A stretch of 64,000 nt of DNA from Pseudalkalibacillus salsuginis (lineage in GTDB: Bacteria > Bacillota > Bacilli > Bacillales > Fictibacillaceae): contig NZ_JAKJHW010000004.1 of assembly GCF_021646685.1 (NCBI RefSeq), positions 239,722 to 303,721 on the forward strand, given 5' to 3'. A program made the translations under genes and the position numbers. Positions 63,146 to 64,000 of the stretch are shown here, piece by piece. The notes beneath the pieces were generated by a model, which was given only the letters and a program-made list of their open reading frames with translations, had not been told where the DNA came from and searched no databases. The number at the start of each line of letters is the position of its first letter. Position 1 is the first letter of the stretch.

Positions 63146-63183
63146 GAAAAGGGCGCTTATCTGTAATAAGGTAAGGGTCATTT
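63146..63183 (+). repeat. Degenerate intergenic repeat
   Basis: TTCCAGAAAAGGGCGCTTATC and TGTAATAAGG are a further short copy of the accessory-zone family. Confidence 0.55.
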
Positions 63184-63267
63184 TTTACGAACAAAAGATT
63201 GAGTAGAATGCTTTGTTTTGAAATAATTGGTATTAAGCAATCTGGCAGTTAAATGGAGGTAAGCGCA

Positions 63268-63450
63268 ATGAATGATGCTGTATTTTGGGTAACTAGCATT
63301 GGCGGCTTATTAAGTTTGGGGGTGTTTGTTTGGTATTATGCTTCGTTAGGAAAGAGAATTTCGAAAGAAGAAAAGGAAGCTGGAAAAGATTTAACATATA
63401 AGATAAATTCCTTTACAGGAACTTCTAAAAATACTAAACAAAATAAATAA
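63268..63450 (+). CDS. Small single-helix membrane protein
   Basis: The 60-residue product has one N-terminal membrane helix (WVTSIGGLLSLGVFVWYYA) and a lysine-rich cytoplasmic tail. ATG 63268 follows TGGAGGT by 8 bases. No family was recognised. Confidence 0.55.
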   Translation: MNDAVFWVTSIGGLLSLGVFVWYYASLGKRISKEEKEAGKDLTYKINSFTGTSKNTKQNK

Positions 63451-63519
63451 TCATCTGTATTGTTTATCTAGACTTACACAAGCGGGGGCGTTCCTGCAAT
63501 ATCAATGGAACACAGGAAT

Positions 63520-63608
63520 TGTAAAACGATCTTCCGTTATCAGGCGCAATTCAAGAATATTGGAGTGTGCCCATTGTTCCGTTAGAGGGGGCTTTTCTGC
63601 AATAAAGC
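63520..63608 (+). repeat. Intergenic repeat, second long copy
   Basis: GATCTTCCGTTATCAGGCGC, AATTCAAGAATATTGGAGTG and ATTGTTCCGTTAGAGGGGGC closely match 61491-61557. The gap 63451-63779 holds no gene besides this repeat. Confidence 0.7.
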
Positions 63609-63779
63609 TTATACAGATCAGTCTAAGATCGATCTTCAATAATACCAGCTAATAGAAGGTCAATAGGTATGACTAAAAAAGCTGAAAAAGTCATGTTACA
63701 ATAAAACTGGTCATACCAAATAAGCTTCAAACACAGTTACTTGAAGTTATTGTAATAATTGTATTTTTTTAGGTGTCTA

Positions 63780-64000
63780 TTAGACTTTGAAAGCCTCTTT
63801 ATGTTTTAATATCGCGTAAATCCAATGAATGAGCTTGTTAGCGCAAGCAATAATCGCTACTTTATGTGGTTTACCTTCTTCGCGCTTTTTATCATAATAA
63901 ACTCTTAGTTTTGGATTTCGATCCTTCGTTAGGCCGCACTGTACAGCTGTATAGAGAGATTGTCGGAGTCGAGACGATCCTCTTTTTGTAATCCGGTTGA
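63780..64000 (-). CDS. IS110-family transposase, C-terminal part
   Basis: The minus-strand frame enters from beyond the window and ends at TAA 63780-63782. It reads ITKRGSSRLRQSLYTAVQCG, then YYDKKREEGKPHKVAIIACA and NKLIHWIYAILKHKEAFKV. This is the transposase-20 C-terminal domain of IS110 elements (the catalytic-Ser region with KRGSSRLR). These elements move using a bridge RNA from their non-coding ends; the end next to this stop would carry such sequence, but I cannot identify it here. Confidence 0.85.
   Translation of the reverse strand, partial: NRITKRGSSRLRQSLYTAVQCGLTKDRNPKLRVYYDKKREEGKPHKVAIIACANKLIHWIYAILKHKEAFKV

Overview
The window is a Bacillaceae-type chromosome segment from a low-GC, endospore-forming Gram-positive. 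The evidence is sporulation and germination genes (cotE, spoVK, a gerABC-type operon, a YhcN/YlaJ-type lipoprotein), GGAGG ribosome-binding sites with frequent GTG/TTG starts, and the Bacillus order korAB - tdh-kbl - miaB-ricA - cotE-mutS-mutL - miaA-hfq - spoVK-hflX-ynbB - glnR-glnA. An ectoine hydroxylase gene suggests salt tolerance. I cannot name the species.

Positions 1-32.9 kb are conserved core, with no disrupted gene seen. korAB (2-oxoacid:ferredoxin oxidoreductase) is followed by tdh-kbl (threonine to glycine plus acetyl-CoA), with a possible structured leader. miaB-ricA is flanked by two copies of a ~120-bp inverted-repeat element. Between ricA and cotE lie a five-gene minus-strand germinant-receptor operon, a divergent small membrane protein and ectD. 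Next come cotE, mutS-mutL, miaA-hfq, an integrase-like protein lacking key catalytic residues, and a sporulation lipoprotein. The trehalose operon treP-treA-treR has two TreR-like operators and a cre-like site. spoVK, hflX-ynbB and glnR-glnA (with a perfect GlnR box) complete this half.

Positions 33-64 kb, after glnA, are an accessory zone full of debris. It holds broken GNAT acetyltransferases, an OLD-family nuclease, the N-terminal (36.7 kb) and C-terminal (51.5 kb) ends of serine resolvases, a mismatch-specific DNA glycosylase, a RadC-like protein, a structured minus-strand candidate ncRNA ending at a strong terminator, and a small secreted-protein pair whose first gene has an in-frame stop. 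It also holds a Tn554-like tnpA-tnpB-tnpC set with tnpB frameshifted, an ATP-dependent DNA ligase frameshifted before its last motif, a MocR regulator with an EamA exporter, an ArsR-type regulator with an MFS exporter, a frameshifted IS6-type transposase, a GC-rich efflux-pump cassette flanked by IS21 and ATPase fragments, a LysR regulator, small membrane proteins, a LysE exporter, a DinB protein and the end of an IS110 transposase. A family of short degenerate repeats recurs in the gaps of this half only.

The main candidates for something undescribed are the ncRNA at 38.2-38.6 kb, the pairing leader before tdh, and the extended germination operon. No CRISPR array, rRNA or tRNA was seen.
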